A stretch of 38,943 nt of DNA, taken from Rhodobacterales bacterium 56_14_T64 (lineage in GTDB: Bacteria; Pseudomonadota; Alphaproteobacteria; Rhodobacterales; Rhodobacteraceae). Position numbers and translations under genes: made by a program. Each line of letters begins with the position of its first letter. The stretch's first letter is position 1. The stretch lies in NCBI GenBank assembly GCA_002162795.1, contig MAAY01000041.1, forward strand, positions 1 to 38,943. The letters run 5' to 3'. This document shows, piece by piece, positions 31,839-38,943 of the stretch. The notes beneath the pieces are model-generated. The model saw only the letters and a list, made by a program, of their open reading frames with translations. It had not been told where the DNA came from and made no database searches.

Positions 31839-32609
31839 TTAGCTGTCTTTGCCCCACGGGGAGCGACCAGGTTTCTTGCGAGCCAGTCGGGGGATGCGGC
31901 TGGCGCTATATTTGGTCTGCGGATGTGGTGGTTGGCCATGGGTCTGGCTCCAGAATGCGCGGGCGCCGCGTTTGATCCACAGGGGCACGGTTAGAAGCAG
32001 TCCAACACCAAAACCTCCGGTATGGGCCCAATAAGCAACGCCACCTGCATTGGGATCAGCATTGAGGGTGCCAAGGAACTGCATGCCTAGCCAGACACCC
32101 AGCATCATGTAGGCCGGGATAGAGAATATGCGGAAATAAATGATCAGGATCAACAGGATGTCGATGCGGGCACGCGGGAACAACAACAGGTAGCCACCCA
32201 TGACACCGGCAATGGCGCCCGAGGCTCCGATGGTGGGCACATGAGAGCCGGGGGCCGAGGCAACATGGATCAACCCGGCGCCAATGCCACAGGCAAAGTA
32301 GAAAGCGAGGAAGGGCAGGTGGCCCATTTCATCTTCCATGTTGTCGCCAAAGATCCACAGAAACAGCATGTTGCCCGCCAAGTGCATAATGCCGCCATGC
32401 ATGAACATTGACGTGACAAGGGGGGACAGGCGGTGGGAGCTGTCGATCTCGGTTGGGATCAGGGCATAGGCGTCGTAGAACCGTGCCAATTCTATGTCGG
32501 TGTCAAACGCGGCAGAGTAAGTGAAATAGATCAGGATATTGAGGGCCATCAACGTGTAGACGACATAGGGCGTGCGGCCGGACGGGTTGTGATCGCGGAT
32601 TGGGAACAT
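31839..32609 (-). CDS. rhomboid-family intramembrane serine protease
   Basis: A 256-residue multi-pass membrane protein. HGGIMHLAGNMLFLWIFGDN is the H-x3-N motif helix, PTIGASGAIAGVMGGYLLL carries the catalytic serine (GASG) near residue 128, and YWAHTGGFGVGLLL the catalytic histidine. About six membrane segments follow a short cytoplasmic N-terminus (MFPIRDHNPSGRTP). The C-terminus is a basic tail (RIPRLARKKPGRSPWGKDS). The substrates are unknown. It is convergent with suhB and transcribed after putA. Confidence 0.93.
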   Translation of the reverse strand: MFPIRDHNPSGRTPYVVYTLMALNILIYFTYSAAFDTDIELARFYDAYALIPTEIDSSHRLSPLVTSMFMHGGIMHLAGNMLFLWIFGDNMEDEMGHLPFLAFYFACGIGAGLIHVASAPGSHVPTIGASGAIAGVMGGYLLLFPRARIDILLILIIYFRIFSIPAYMMLGVWLGMQFLGTLNADPNAGGVAYWAHTGGFGVGLLLTVPLWIKRGARAFWSQTHGQPPHPQTKYSASRIPRLARKKPGRSPWGKDS

Positions 32610-32657
32610 GTCCTGACGCTGGGCCGAAAATGGTCCAGCGTCAAGATGTTATGGCGC

Positions 32658-35600
32658 TTATCCATCGCCGCCCAGCAGGGCCGCATTGCCGCCGGCGGCG
32701 GTGGTATCGACACAGATATGGCGTTCGCCGAGCACGCGGGCGCGGTCGGGGTGGCCGGGGATCAGTGGCAGGATGGGGCCGTCGCGCATGGCTAGAGCCT
32801 GTTCAATGGTCCGGCCCGTTTTGTCGTCCCCCCACCAGAGCACGCCTGATATGTTCTGGATCTGTTGCAGCTGTTGCAGATCAATCCTGCCGGATGCTTG
32901 CAAAGCTGTGCCGCCTTGGCGGGTGACCTCCTGCACCTGGGCCACCACAGCATCGGGTCCGGGGCCCATGCAGAGAAGCGGCAGGCGGGGCGAAAGCGTC
33001 AGTCGGTTGCTCTCACCCGTGGGGCCGGGCAGGCTTTGGGTTGTTGGAATTGCCGGGGCTCCGGTTGGGGTGGGAAGGCCGTCCTGAGTGTGCTGCCAGT
33101 CGGCGTCACTGTGCTGGCGATCAGGTGCGCAGAAGCGGGCCAGATAGTTGGGGCCGCCTGCCTTGGGGCCAGTGCCCGACAGGCCTTCGCCGCCAAAGGG
33201 CTGGCTGCCGACCACTGCGCCGATCTGGTTGCGGTTGACATAGATATTGCCAGCCTCGATGCGGTCAGTGATGTGCTGCACCCGGTCGTCGATGCGGCTG
33301 TGCAGCCCAAAAGTCAGCCCATAACCGGTGGCGTTGATGTCGTCGATGACCTGATCCAGGTCGCTGGCTTTGAATCGAACCACGTGTAGGACCGGGCCAA
33401 ATACCTCTTGCTCCAGCGCAGCGATGCCAGGAATTTCGATCAGTGTCGGGGGCACAAATGTGCCGTCCGTGGGGGCATCTGTTTGTTTCAGCAAGCGGCC
33501 CTCGGCGCGGGCGATCTCGATATGCGACAGGATGCCATCACGGGCTGTCTGGTCAATCACCGGGCCGCTGTCGGTGCTGAGATGCCAGGGATTGCCGAGG
33601 CTGAGGGCCTCCATTGCACCGGTCAGCATAGTCAGCACATCTGTGGCAATGTCTTCCTGCAGGTACAGGCAACGCAGGGCCGAGCAACGCTGTCCAGCCG
33701 ATTGAAAGGCGCTCTCGATGATGGATTGCACGGCTTGCTCGGGCAGGGCGGTGCTGTCGACGATCATGGCGTTCAGCCCACCGGTTTCAGCAATCAAAGG
33801 CGTACCGGGGCGCAGAGTGTCGGCCATGGTGGCGCGGATCTTCAGGGCGGTGGCGGTTGAGCCGGTAAAGGCGACGCCTTTGACCCGATTATCGGAGGTC
33901 AATGCTGCACCAACAGAGCCACCACCAGGCAGCAGTTGCAAAGCGCTTCGCGGCACTCCTGCCTGATGCAGCAGCGATACGGCGCGGTAGGCGATCAGCG
34001 GGGTTTGCTCGGCCGGTTTGGCCAGCACTGCGTTGCCGGTAGCCAGCGCAGCCGCGATCTGGCCTGAGAAGATTGCCAGAGGGAAGTTCCATGGGGAAAT
34101 GCAGGTGAAGACTCCGGCTGGTTTTGCGTCGGTGGGGATGCGGGCGGCATAGAAGCGCAGGAAATCCACCGCTTCGCGCAGCTCTGAGACGCAATCTGGC
34201 AAGGTTTTGCCTGCTTCGCGAGTGAGCAGGGCAAATAGCTCGCCGAAATGCTCTTCGTATAGGTCGGCGGCTTTGTTCAGGACTTTGGTGCGGGTGGCGG
34301 CAGGGGCATCCCATGGGCTGGCAACTGCCAATGCTGTTGCGGTGTCCGCTTCGCTAGCTGTGGCGACCTGGCCAACTGGCGTTAGGTTACTGGGGGTGAT
34401 GACATCCTCAGCGGCTAGTGGGGCGGCGTCTTGTGCCAACAAGGGCACGGCATTCCAGCTGTGGGTTGCCCAAGGCGCGCGGGCCTGTCCGATGCGCTTT
34501 AGTGTCGGCGCATGGGCCAGATCATAGCCGCTAGAGTTGACCCGTTCAGGCGTAAACAGCTCGGGCCCGGTGGCGATGTTGCGGCTGACGTCGGCGATCA
34601 TGTCAAACGGGTCGGCGGCGACTTCCTCGGGCGAGACATCCTCGTCGACGATCTGGTTCACAAACGAGCTGTTGGCACCGTTCTCCAGCAGGCGACGCAC
34701 TAAATAGGCCAGCAGATCGCGATGCGCACCCACGGGGGCGTAGATCCGGCACTTGGTGTGGTTTTGTTCCAGTACCATCTGATGCAGGGTCTCGCCCATG
34801 CCATGCAGGCGCTGGAACTCGTATGGCTGGTCGTCCTGCGCAATATGCAAAATGGCGCTGACGGTATGGGCGTTGTGGGTGGCGAACTGAGGGTAGATGC
34901 GGTCGGTCATGCCCAGCAATTTGCGGGCGTTGACGATGTAGGACACATCGGTAAGCGGTTTGGATGTGAACACCGGGAAACCATCAATGCCCATTTCCTG
35001 TGCCCGCTTGATTTCGGTGTCCCAATAGGCGCCTTTGACCAGTCGCACCATGATTTTGCGGTCATTGCGTTTGGCCATGTCATAGAGCGCATCAATGGCC
35101 AGGCCAGCGCGCGGACCATAGGCCTGCACGACGACTCCAAAACCATCCCAACCGGCCAGCGCCGGATCGGCCAGCACAAGGTCGATGACATCGAGCGACA
35201 GCGACAGACGGTCGGCCTCTTCGGCATCGACGTTCAGCCCCATGCCAGCGGCCTTGGCCAGCAGGGCCAGCGCGCGCAGGCGCGGCACCAGTAGCTCCAT
35301 CACGCTGGCCTCTTGCGCCAGCTCATAGCGCGGATGCAGCGCCGAGAGTTTCACTGAGATGCCGGGGTTCAGCCGGATGTCGTTGCTGTTGCAGCCATCT
35401 GCTATGGCCGAGATCGCGCGGGAGTAGCTGAGGTGATAGCGGGCGGCGTCCGCCTCGGTGCGGGCGGCTTCGCCTAGCATGTCATAGGAATAGGTATAGC
35501 CCTTGGCCTCCATGCCGCTGGCGCGTTTCATTGCACTGACAATGCTTTCCCCCAGCACAAACTGACGGCCCATTTCTTTCATCGCACGGCTGACGGCGGT

Positions 35601-36065
35601 GCGGATCACCGGCTCGCCCATGCGTTTGATGGCACCGCGCAGGGCACCCACCGGGCTGCGATCTTCATCCAGCACCTTGCCGGTCAGCATCAGCGCCCAG
35701 GTCGAGGCATTGACCAGCGAAGACGAGGATTTGCCCAGATGCTTGCCCCAGTTCGAGGGCGCGATCTTGTCCTCGATCAGCGCATCAATGGTCTCGGCAT
35801 CGGGCACCCGCAGCAGCGCCTCGGCCAGACACATCAATGCCACGCCTTCATCTGTGGACAGACCGTATTCTGCCAGAAATACCTCCATCAATCCTGGAGC
35901 CGAATGGCCCCGAATATCGCTGACCAGCGCTGCCGCATTGGCACAAATTCGCGCTCGGTCGTCGTCTGTCAGAGCGGCGGTTGCGATCAGTTGATCGCGA
36001 AGATCTGCTTGATCGGTATAGGTCAATGCATCAAGGGCGAGGCGCAGGGGATTGGGGTGTGCCAT
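32658..36065 (-). CDS. putA: bifunctional proline dehydrogenase / glutamate-semialdehyde dehydrogenase
   Basis: A 1135-residue enzyme converting proline to glutamate in two coupled steps. The FAD-dependent PRODH barrel carries [18 protein letters not shown] (about residue 335) and [21 protein letters not shown]. The NAD-dependent P5C dehydrogenase domain has [33 protein letters not shown] (glutamate near 760) and [13 protein letters not shown] (cysteine near 790). A further tail of about 110 residues follows. The N-terminal ribbon-helix-helix of E. coli PutA is absent, so it should not repress itself; PutR is divergent. The ATG at 36065 has GGAG 8 nt upstream, making the longer frame from 36125 unlikely. 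Confidence 0.97.
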   Translation of the reverse strand: MAHPNPLRLALDALTYTDQADLRDQLIATAALTDDDRARICANAAALVSDIRGHSAPGLMEVFLAEYGLSTDEGVALMCLAEALLRVPDAETIDALIEDKIAPSNWGKHLGKSSSSLVNASTWALMLTGKVLDEDRSPVGALRGAIKRMGEPVIRTAVSRAMKEMGRQFVLGESIVSAMKRASGMEAKGYTYSYDMLGEAARTEADAARYHLSYSRAISAIADGCNSNDIRLNPGISVKLSALHPRYELAQEASVMELLVPRLRALALLAKAAGMGLNVDAEEADRLSLSLDVIDLVLADPALAGWDGFGVVVQAYGPRAGLAIDALYDMAKRNDRKIMVRLVKGAYWDTEIKRAQEMGIDGFPVFTSKPLTDVSYIVNARKLLGMTDRIYPQFATHNAHTVSAILHIAQDDQPYEFQRLHGMGETLHQMVLEQNHTKCRIYAPVGAHRDLLAYLVRRLLENGANSSFVNQIVDEDVSPEEVAADPFDMIADVSRNIATGPELFTPERVNSSGYDLAHAPTLKRIGQARAPWATHSWNAVPLLAQDAAPLAAEDVITPSNLTPVGQVATASEADTATALAVASPWDAPAATRTKVLNKAADLYEEHFGELFALLTREAGKTLPDCVSELREAVDFLRFYAARIPTDAKPAGVFTCISPWNFPLAIFSGQIAAALATGNAVLAKPAEQTPLIAYRAVSLLHQAGVPRSALQLLPGGGSVGAALTSDNRVKGVAFTGSTATALKIRATMADTLRPGTPLIAETGGLNAMIVDSTALPEQAVQSIIESAFQSAGQRCSALRCLYLQEDIATDVLTMLTGAMEALSLGNPWHLSTDSGPVIDQTARDGILSHIEIARAEGRLLKQTDAPTDGTFVPPTLIEIPGIAALEQEVFGPVLHVVRFKASDLDQVIDDINATGYGLTFGLHSRIDDRVQHITDRIEAGNIYVNRNQIGAVVGSQPFGGEGLSGTGPKAGGPNYLARFCAPDRQHSDADWQHTQDGLPTPTGAPAIPTTQSLPGPTGESNRLTLSPRLPLLCMGPGPDAVVAQVQEVTRQGGTALQASGRIDLQQLQQIQNISGVLWWGDDKTGRTIEQALAMRDGPILPLIPGHPDRARVLGERHICVDTTAAGGNAALLGGDG

Positions 36066-36123
36066 CAGGGGATCTCCAGTAGAGGCGGGCGTTATGATGA
36101 GAATACTGGCAAATCTGCGGGAC

Positions 36124-36135
36124 ATTCGCCCGAAT
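36124..36135. promoter_or_regulatory. perfect palindrome between putA and putR
   Basis: ATTCG-CC-CGAAT, a 12-bp perfect dyad in the 115-bp divergent gap. It is a candidate operator for the Lrp-type PutR; no consensus is given by the sequence itself. Confidence 0.45.
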
Positions 36136-36180
36136 ATCTGAGACTATAGGGCGATCGTATTGAATTTCGAGGGCAGGGCA

Positions 36181-36657
36181 GTGCAAACGAGTTTTCCCAA
36201 ATTGGATCAATTCGATCAGGCGATTCTGAACGTTCTGGGCGGCGAGGGGCGGATATCGATTGCCGATCTGGCGCGCCGTATTGGCCTGTCCAAATCGCCC
36301 ACTCAGACCCGTCTGAAACGGCTCGAGGCTGAGGGCATCATTACCGGCTACCGTGCCTTGGTGGATCCGATCCGGCTGGGGCTGGACCACGTTGTCTTTG
36401 TCGAGGTGAAGCTGAGTGATACCCGAGAAGTGGCGCTCACGGCCTTTAATGCTGCTGTGGCCAAGGTGCCCGAGATCGAGCAAGCCCATATGATTGCGTC
36501 GAATTTCGACTATCTTCTGAAAATCCGCACCCGCTCGATGGCGGCTTATCGCACGGTGTTGGCCGAGAAGATTTCAATCTTGCCGCATGTGGCCTCGACC
36601 TCGACCTATGTGGCGATGCAGGCGGTCAAGGATGACGGCGCCCTGGCGCAGCTGTGA
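36181..36657 (+). CDS. putR: Lrp-family proline-dependent activator PutR
   Basis: A 158-residue Lrp/AsnC regulator. HTH: DQAILNVLGGEGRISIADLA then RRIGLSKSPTQTRLKRLEAEG. The RAM domain has VVFVEVKLSDTREVALTAFN and IASNFDYLLKIRTRSMAAYR. PutR activates putA with proline in Agrobacterium and Rhodobacter. GTG at 36181 (GAGG about 9 nt upstream) is preferred over TTG at 36160. It is divergent from putA with a candidate operator between them. Confidence 0.92.
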   Translation: MQTSFPKLDQFDQAILNVLGGEGRISIADLARRIGLSKSPTQTRLKRLEAEGIITGYRALVDPIRLGLDHVVFVEVKLSDTREVALTAFNAAVAKVPEIEQAHMIASNFDYLLKIRTRSMAAYRTVLAEKISILPHVASTSTYVAMQAVKDDGALAQL

Positions 36658-36724
36658 GCCTGCGCAACACCACCGCCCGATAAGTTGATTTGAATCTCAT
36701 CAATTTTGGTGCAGCTTGTGAGTT

Positions 36725-37327
36725 ATGTTTGATCTGTCCTCTTGGCCTGTCGGCCTCCGCTTGATGGCGCTCGGCGCTGCTTTGATTCTGCCTGCCCGTC
36801 TGGCTCAGGCCGAAGGCTGTCCGCAGTCCCCGGACCATTCTGCTTCACTTGAAACGCTGTTCCTTCAGGTTCAACAAGCCGAAGATGAGCCAACGGCTCG
36901 GCAAATATCCAACCAGATGTGGGAGTTATGGGCAGACGCCCCAAACGAACAGGCACAGGCGGTTCTTGACCGCGGCATGTCGCGGCGATCGGGGTATGAT
37001 TTTGCCGGTGCTCTGGAGGATTTCGATACCCTAACGGACTATTGTCCGACCTATGCCGAAGGGTATAATCAGCGCGCCTTTGTCCATTTCCTGCGTCAGG
37101 ATTTTGCCTCCGCCCTGATTGATCTGGACCGCGCACTGGAGCTGTCGCCGCAGCATGTGGCCGCAATGAGCGGTCGCGCTTTGTCGCTGTTTGGCCTGTC
37201 GCGCACCGACGAGGCCCGCGCGGCATTGGAAGCGGCGCTGGCCTTGAACCCTTGGCTGCCAGAACGCGGACTTGCTGCCCCGGGTGGTCCCTTGGCGCCA
37301 ATACCGGTCGAAGAATTCGAATTATAG
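36725..37327 (+). CDS. exported TPR-repeat protein
   Basis: A 200-residue protein with a probable signal sequence (LRLMALGAALILPARLAQA, cut before EGCPQ) followed by helical pairs of tetratricopeptide type: DFAGALEDFDTLTDYCPTYA, EGYNQRAFVHFLRQDFASAL with DLDRALELSPQHVAA, and ALSLFGLSRTDEARAALEAA. Such proteins scaffold periplasmic complexes; the partner is unknown. The C-terminus is Pro-rich and acidic (PIPVEEFEL). It is transcribed alone between putR and a tRNA gene. Confidence 0.85.
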   Translation: MFDLSSWPVGLRLMALGAALILPARLAQAEGCPQSPDHSASLETLFLQVQQAEDEPTARQISNQMWELWADAPNEQAQAVLDRGMSRRSGYDFAGALEDFDTLTDYCPTYAEGYNQRAFVHFLRQDFASALIDLDRALELSPQHVAAMSGRALSLFGLSRTDEARAALEAALALNPWLPERGLAAPGGPLAPIPVEEFEL

Positions 37328-37419
37328 GAAAATTCCCGCTAAGACCTTGATAAAACCGATTGTCCCCAACGGCGCACGGGGCTAGACCTGAGCGCGTGAG
37401 TTGCCTTGGCATTTCACAT

Positions 37420-37505
37420 GCGGGCGTGATGGAATGGTAGACATACCAGACTTAAAATCTGTTGGGCGTATGCCCGTGTGGGTTCGAGTCCCACCGCCCG
37501 CACCA
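37420..37505 (+). tRNA. tRNA-Leu (UAA)
   Basis: The 86-nt sequence forms a class II tRNA: the acceptor stem GCGGGCG (37420-37426) pairs with CGCCCGC (37495-37501), the discriminator A and CCA are encoded, the anticodon loop CTTAAAA gives UAA, a long variable arm is present, and the T-arm has GGTTCGAGTCC. Phage-related debris begins directly after it, so it is a probable integration site. Confidence 0.96.
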
Positions 37506-37543
37506 TCAATCCGCCATAATCCTTTGTTATTTATTAATATTTT

Positions 37544-37581
37544 TGTGGGGAAATCCCAACTGCCCCACATTTTGCCCCACA
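37544..37581. repeat. direct and inverted repeats after tRNA-Leu
   Basis: TGCCCCACA occurs twice as a direct repeat (37561-37569 and 37573-37581, 3 nt apart), and TGTGGGG at 37544-37550 is the inverse of the first. Such short repeats beside a tRNA resemble arm-type integrase or excisionase sites, though the first pair can also fold as a 7-bp hairpin. Confidence 0.5.
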
Positions 37582-37592
37582 CTATGAGCTTG

Positions 37593-37722
37593 CTAGGCAG
37601 ATGCGCCTTCGATGAGGCTGTCGAGGTCGGAAATCTTCAATAAAGCGCAGCCGTCCAGCTTGTAGATCTTGATCCTTGGCGGGGTCTCTTTGTTCCAGCG
37701 ATAGATCTTGTCCCTGGCTATC
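37593..37722 (-). pseudogene. remnant of AlpA/excisionase-like HTH protein
   Basis: The minus strand in one frame reads IARDKIYRWNKETPPRIKIY followed by KLDGCALLKISDLDSLIEG and a stop at 37593. The form IYRWNKxxPPRIK then L(I/V)xxSDLDxLIE is that of small phage excisionase/AlpA-type DNA-binding proteins, whose N-terminal half would precede it. Here the upstream sequence continues only in a different frame into a protease-like fragment, so the N-terminus is lost and the piece is dead or fused. Confidence 0.55.
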
Positions 37723-37899
37723 TAGTACATTCGGGACATACACTTCCCCCCAAACGATCTGGAGTTCCTTGTCCTGCTTAGACAAATTAGCTACGAGATT
37801 ATCAGTGTCTCCCATCAACCGAGCAGGGTCCTCCGTCTTGGTCAGAGACGTGGTCTTACTATCTGTCAGGTGCATGTGGATGGTCAAAGTGCCCGCCAT
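37723..37899 (-). pseudogene. phage head-maturation-protease-like N-terminal fragment
   Basis: The minus strand from an ATG at 37899 reads MAGTLTIHMHLTDSKTTSL, then MGDTDNLVANLSKQDKELQ, and IVWGEVYVPNVLDSQG. The IV(W/Y)GEVYVPxxxDSQGD form is how XkdF-type phage proteases begin. After DSQG the frame runs into the HTH remnant out of frame. It therefore looks like a deletion joint between two prophage genes. An open frame to 38052 upstream exists but shows no known domain. Confidence 0.4.
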
Positions 37900-38052
37900 G
37901 TTGTGCAAACGTTTGCACGCCAATATGCCTGAGGCTGGTGGACCGCAGTAAATGGCTGTAACGAGCCTGTAGTCGTCACCTGCCGAACGCGCAACATTCG
38001 ACAGTATGGGCGTATTCTGTTGAAAACTCCGTTTCCGGGCATGATCGGACAA

Positions 38053-38266
38053 TTTCAGAGTGAAACAGGGCGAGTAAGAAATTTAAGCGTGGGGTTCGGC
38101 CAAAATCGGCCACAAGCGCTGGTGGTCAAGCTCTACGAGCCTTGTGAATAATCCTATCCGACTTTCGCAGGACACGTGTTTCTGACGAAATTTCGATGAT
38201 TGTTGATTTTGGAGTTTTTCAACACAATCCGCGGTTTGCAGCCGTTCGCTGCGGTCAGAACCAATG
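38053..38266. other. intergenic debris, nothing recognised
   Basis: No frame with family features is visible. The AT-rich stretch with GTTTTTCAACACAATC-like text near 38213-38229 recalls sequence often found beside insertion elements, but no boundary could be fixed. Confidence 0.35.
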
Positions 38267-38943
38267 TGTCAATGAGCGTTCAAAAGTGCCCCGGTATCAG
38301 CCTTTAAAAGTGATCCACCCGATATGAGGCAAAGCCAGCAGGCGAGCTGCCCCAAATAGCGAGATCGTCTGCTGGCTTTGTTTGCGCTGAGGCTTATTGG
38401 TTTCGCGACTTTTTGCTCTGAGCGAAGCGGAAGGATGTGTTCCCCGTTTCGATGATTGAGCAGTGATGCGTGAGCCTGTCGAGGAGCGCGGTAGTCATCT
38501 TGGCATCCCCGAAGACCGAGACCCATTCACCGAACTCCAGATTGGTGGTGATGATGACGCTGGTTTTCTCATAGAGCTTGCTGATGAGGTGGAATAGCAG
38601 CGCGCCGCCGGATTTTGGGAATGGGATGTAGCCCAACTCGTCGATGATCACACAATCCAAAGGCGTCAGCTGCCGGATGATCTTTCCAGCGTTTCCATCA
38701 GCCTGCTCCCTGATCAGTGCATTGATCAGATCAACGGCGTTGAAGAAGCGCACTTTCTTTCCCTGATTGATCAGTGTGGTTCCCAAGGCAATGGCGATAT
38801 GGGTTTTGCCTGTTCCGGTTCCGCCCACCAGAATGAGATTGTGGGCGTCCTGGGTGAACTGGCCAGAACAAAAGGGTTCGATCTGCGCCTGCCTGACGGC
38901 GGCCGCGTTGTAATCGAAGGTGGCAAAATCCTTGTGATGGGGG
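38267..38943 (-). mobile_element. IS21-family element, right part only
   Basis: From the window edge the minus strand carries istB and, after it, a terminal region beginning TGTCAATGAGCG at 38267. Two subterminal repeats, GCGTTCAAAAGTGCC (38276) and GCCTTTAAAAGTGAT (38300), spaced 24 bp, are typical of the multiple terminal repeats bound by IstA. The istA gene and the other end lie outside the window. The exact IS end and target duplication are not verified. Confidence 0.7.
38394..38943 (-). CDS. istB: IS21-family helper ATPase IstB, truncated by window edge
   Basis: An AAA+ ATPase that assists the IstA transposase. The visible 182 codons start within the protein (no start codon in the window). 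Walker A is [14 protein letters not shown] and Walker B is [34 protein letters not shown] and [14 protein letters not shown] contain the sensor region. The C-terminus ends [13 protein letters not shown]. About 55-60 N-terminal residues lie beyond base 38943. The intact frame suggests a recent or active insertion, in contrast to the decayed neighbours. Confidence 0.94.
   Translation of the reverse strand, partial: PHHKDFATFDYNAAAVRQAQIEPFCSGQFTQDAHNLILVGGTGTGKTHIAIALGTTLINQGKKVRFFNAVDLINALIREQADGNAGKIIRQLTPLDCVIIDELGYIPFPKSGGALLFHLISKLYEKTSVIITTNLEFGEWVSVFGDAKMTTALLDRLTHHCSIIETGNTSFRFAQSKKSRNQ

Overview
The window looks like chromosomal DNA of a marine Roseobacter-group alphaproteobacterium (Rhodobacterales). 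The basis is moderately high G+C, a phaZ / phaC-phaP-phaR polyhydroxyalkanoate cluster with CTGC-N3-GCAG operators of the Paracoccus PhaR type, an Lrp-type PutR divergent from a long PutA, a MetR-like regulator divergent from metF, and amino-acid ABC and glutamine-synthetase-like genes of the kind common in that group. The species cannot be fixed from the window.

Left edge (1-1220): a tRNA-Cys followed by a decayed tyrosine recombinase whose upstream part runs into a broken IS3-family orfA; this is the scar of an old mobile element. 1220-7351: the PHA module. A small GFA-like zinc-site protein is coupled to the depolymerase phaZ; the synthase phaC diverges from phaZ and is followed by the phasin phaP, a strong terminator, an SDR gene and the regulator phaR. 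Perfect PhaR-type operators lie in front of phaC (one) and phaP (two, 30 bp apart).

7692-17862: a VOC protein, then a long minus-strand array: DegT-type aminotransferase, FAD amine oxidase (PuuB-like), PuuA-like ligase, class I glutamine amidotransferase, a second PuuA-like ligase, and a complete polar-amino-acid ABC importer (two permeases, binding protein, ATPase). Together these suggest uptake of an amine or amino compound, gamma-glutamylation, oxidation and release of glutamate, without the usual PuuC dehydrogenase nearby.

18198-23551: a PhnD-like protein without signal peptide, two tandem TerB-like genes, a DUF1330 gene and valS, all minus strand. 23911-25601: an Lrp/AsnC regulator divergent from an ornithine/diaminopimelate-type decarboxylase that has a possible 12-codon coupled leader ORF. 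26015-27088: an orphan DUF2235 hydrolase. 27182-29594: hotdog thioesterase and metF, divergent from a metR-like gene. 29721-32609: MDR-family reductase, suhB with a strong terminator, and a rhomboid protease. 32658-36657: putA and divergent putR. 36725-37327: an exported TPR protein.

Right edge (37420-38943): a tRNA-Leu(UAA) followed by phage relics (an excisionase-like HTH tail fused out of frame to a head-protease-like fragment) and the end of an IS21-family element whose istB runs off the window. Two families of short dispersed repeats occur between genes throughout.
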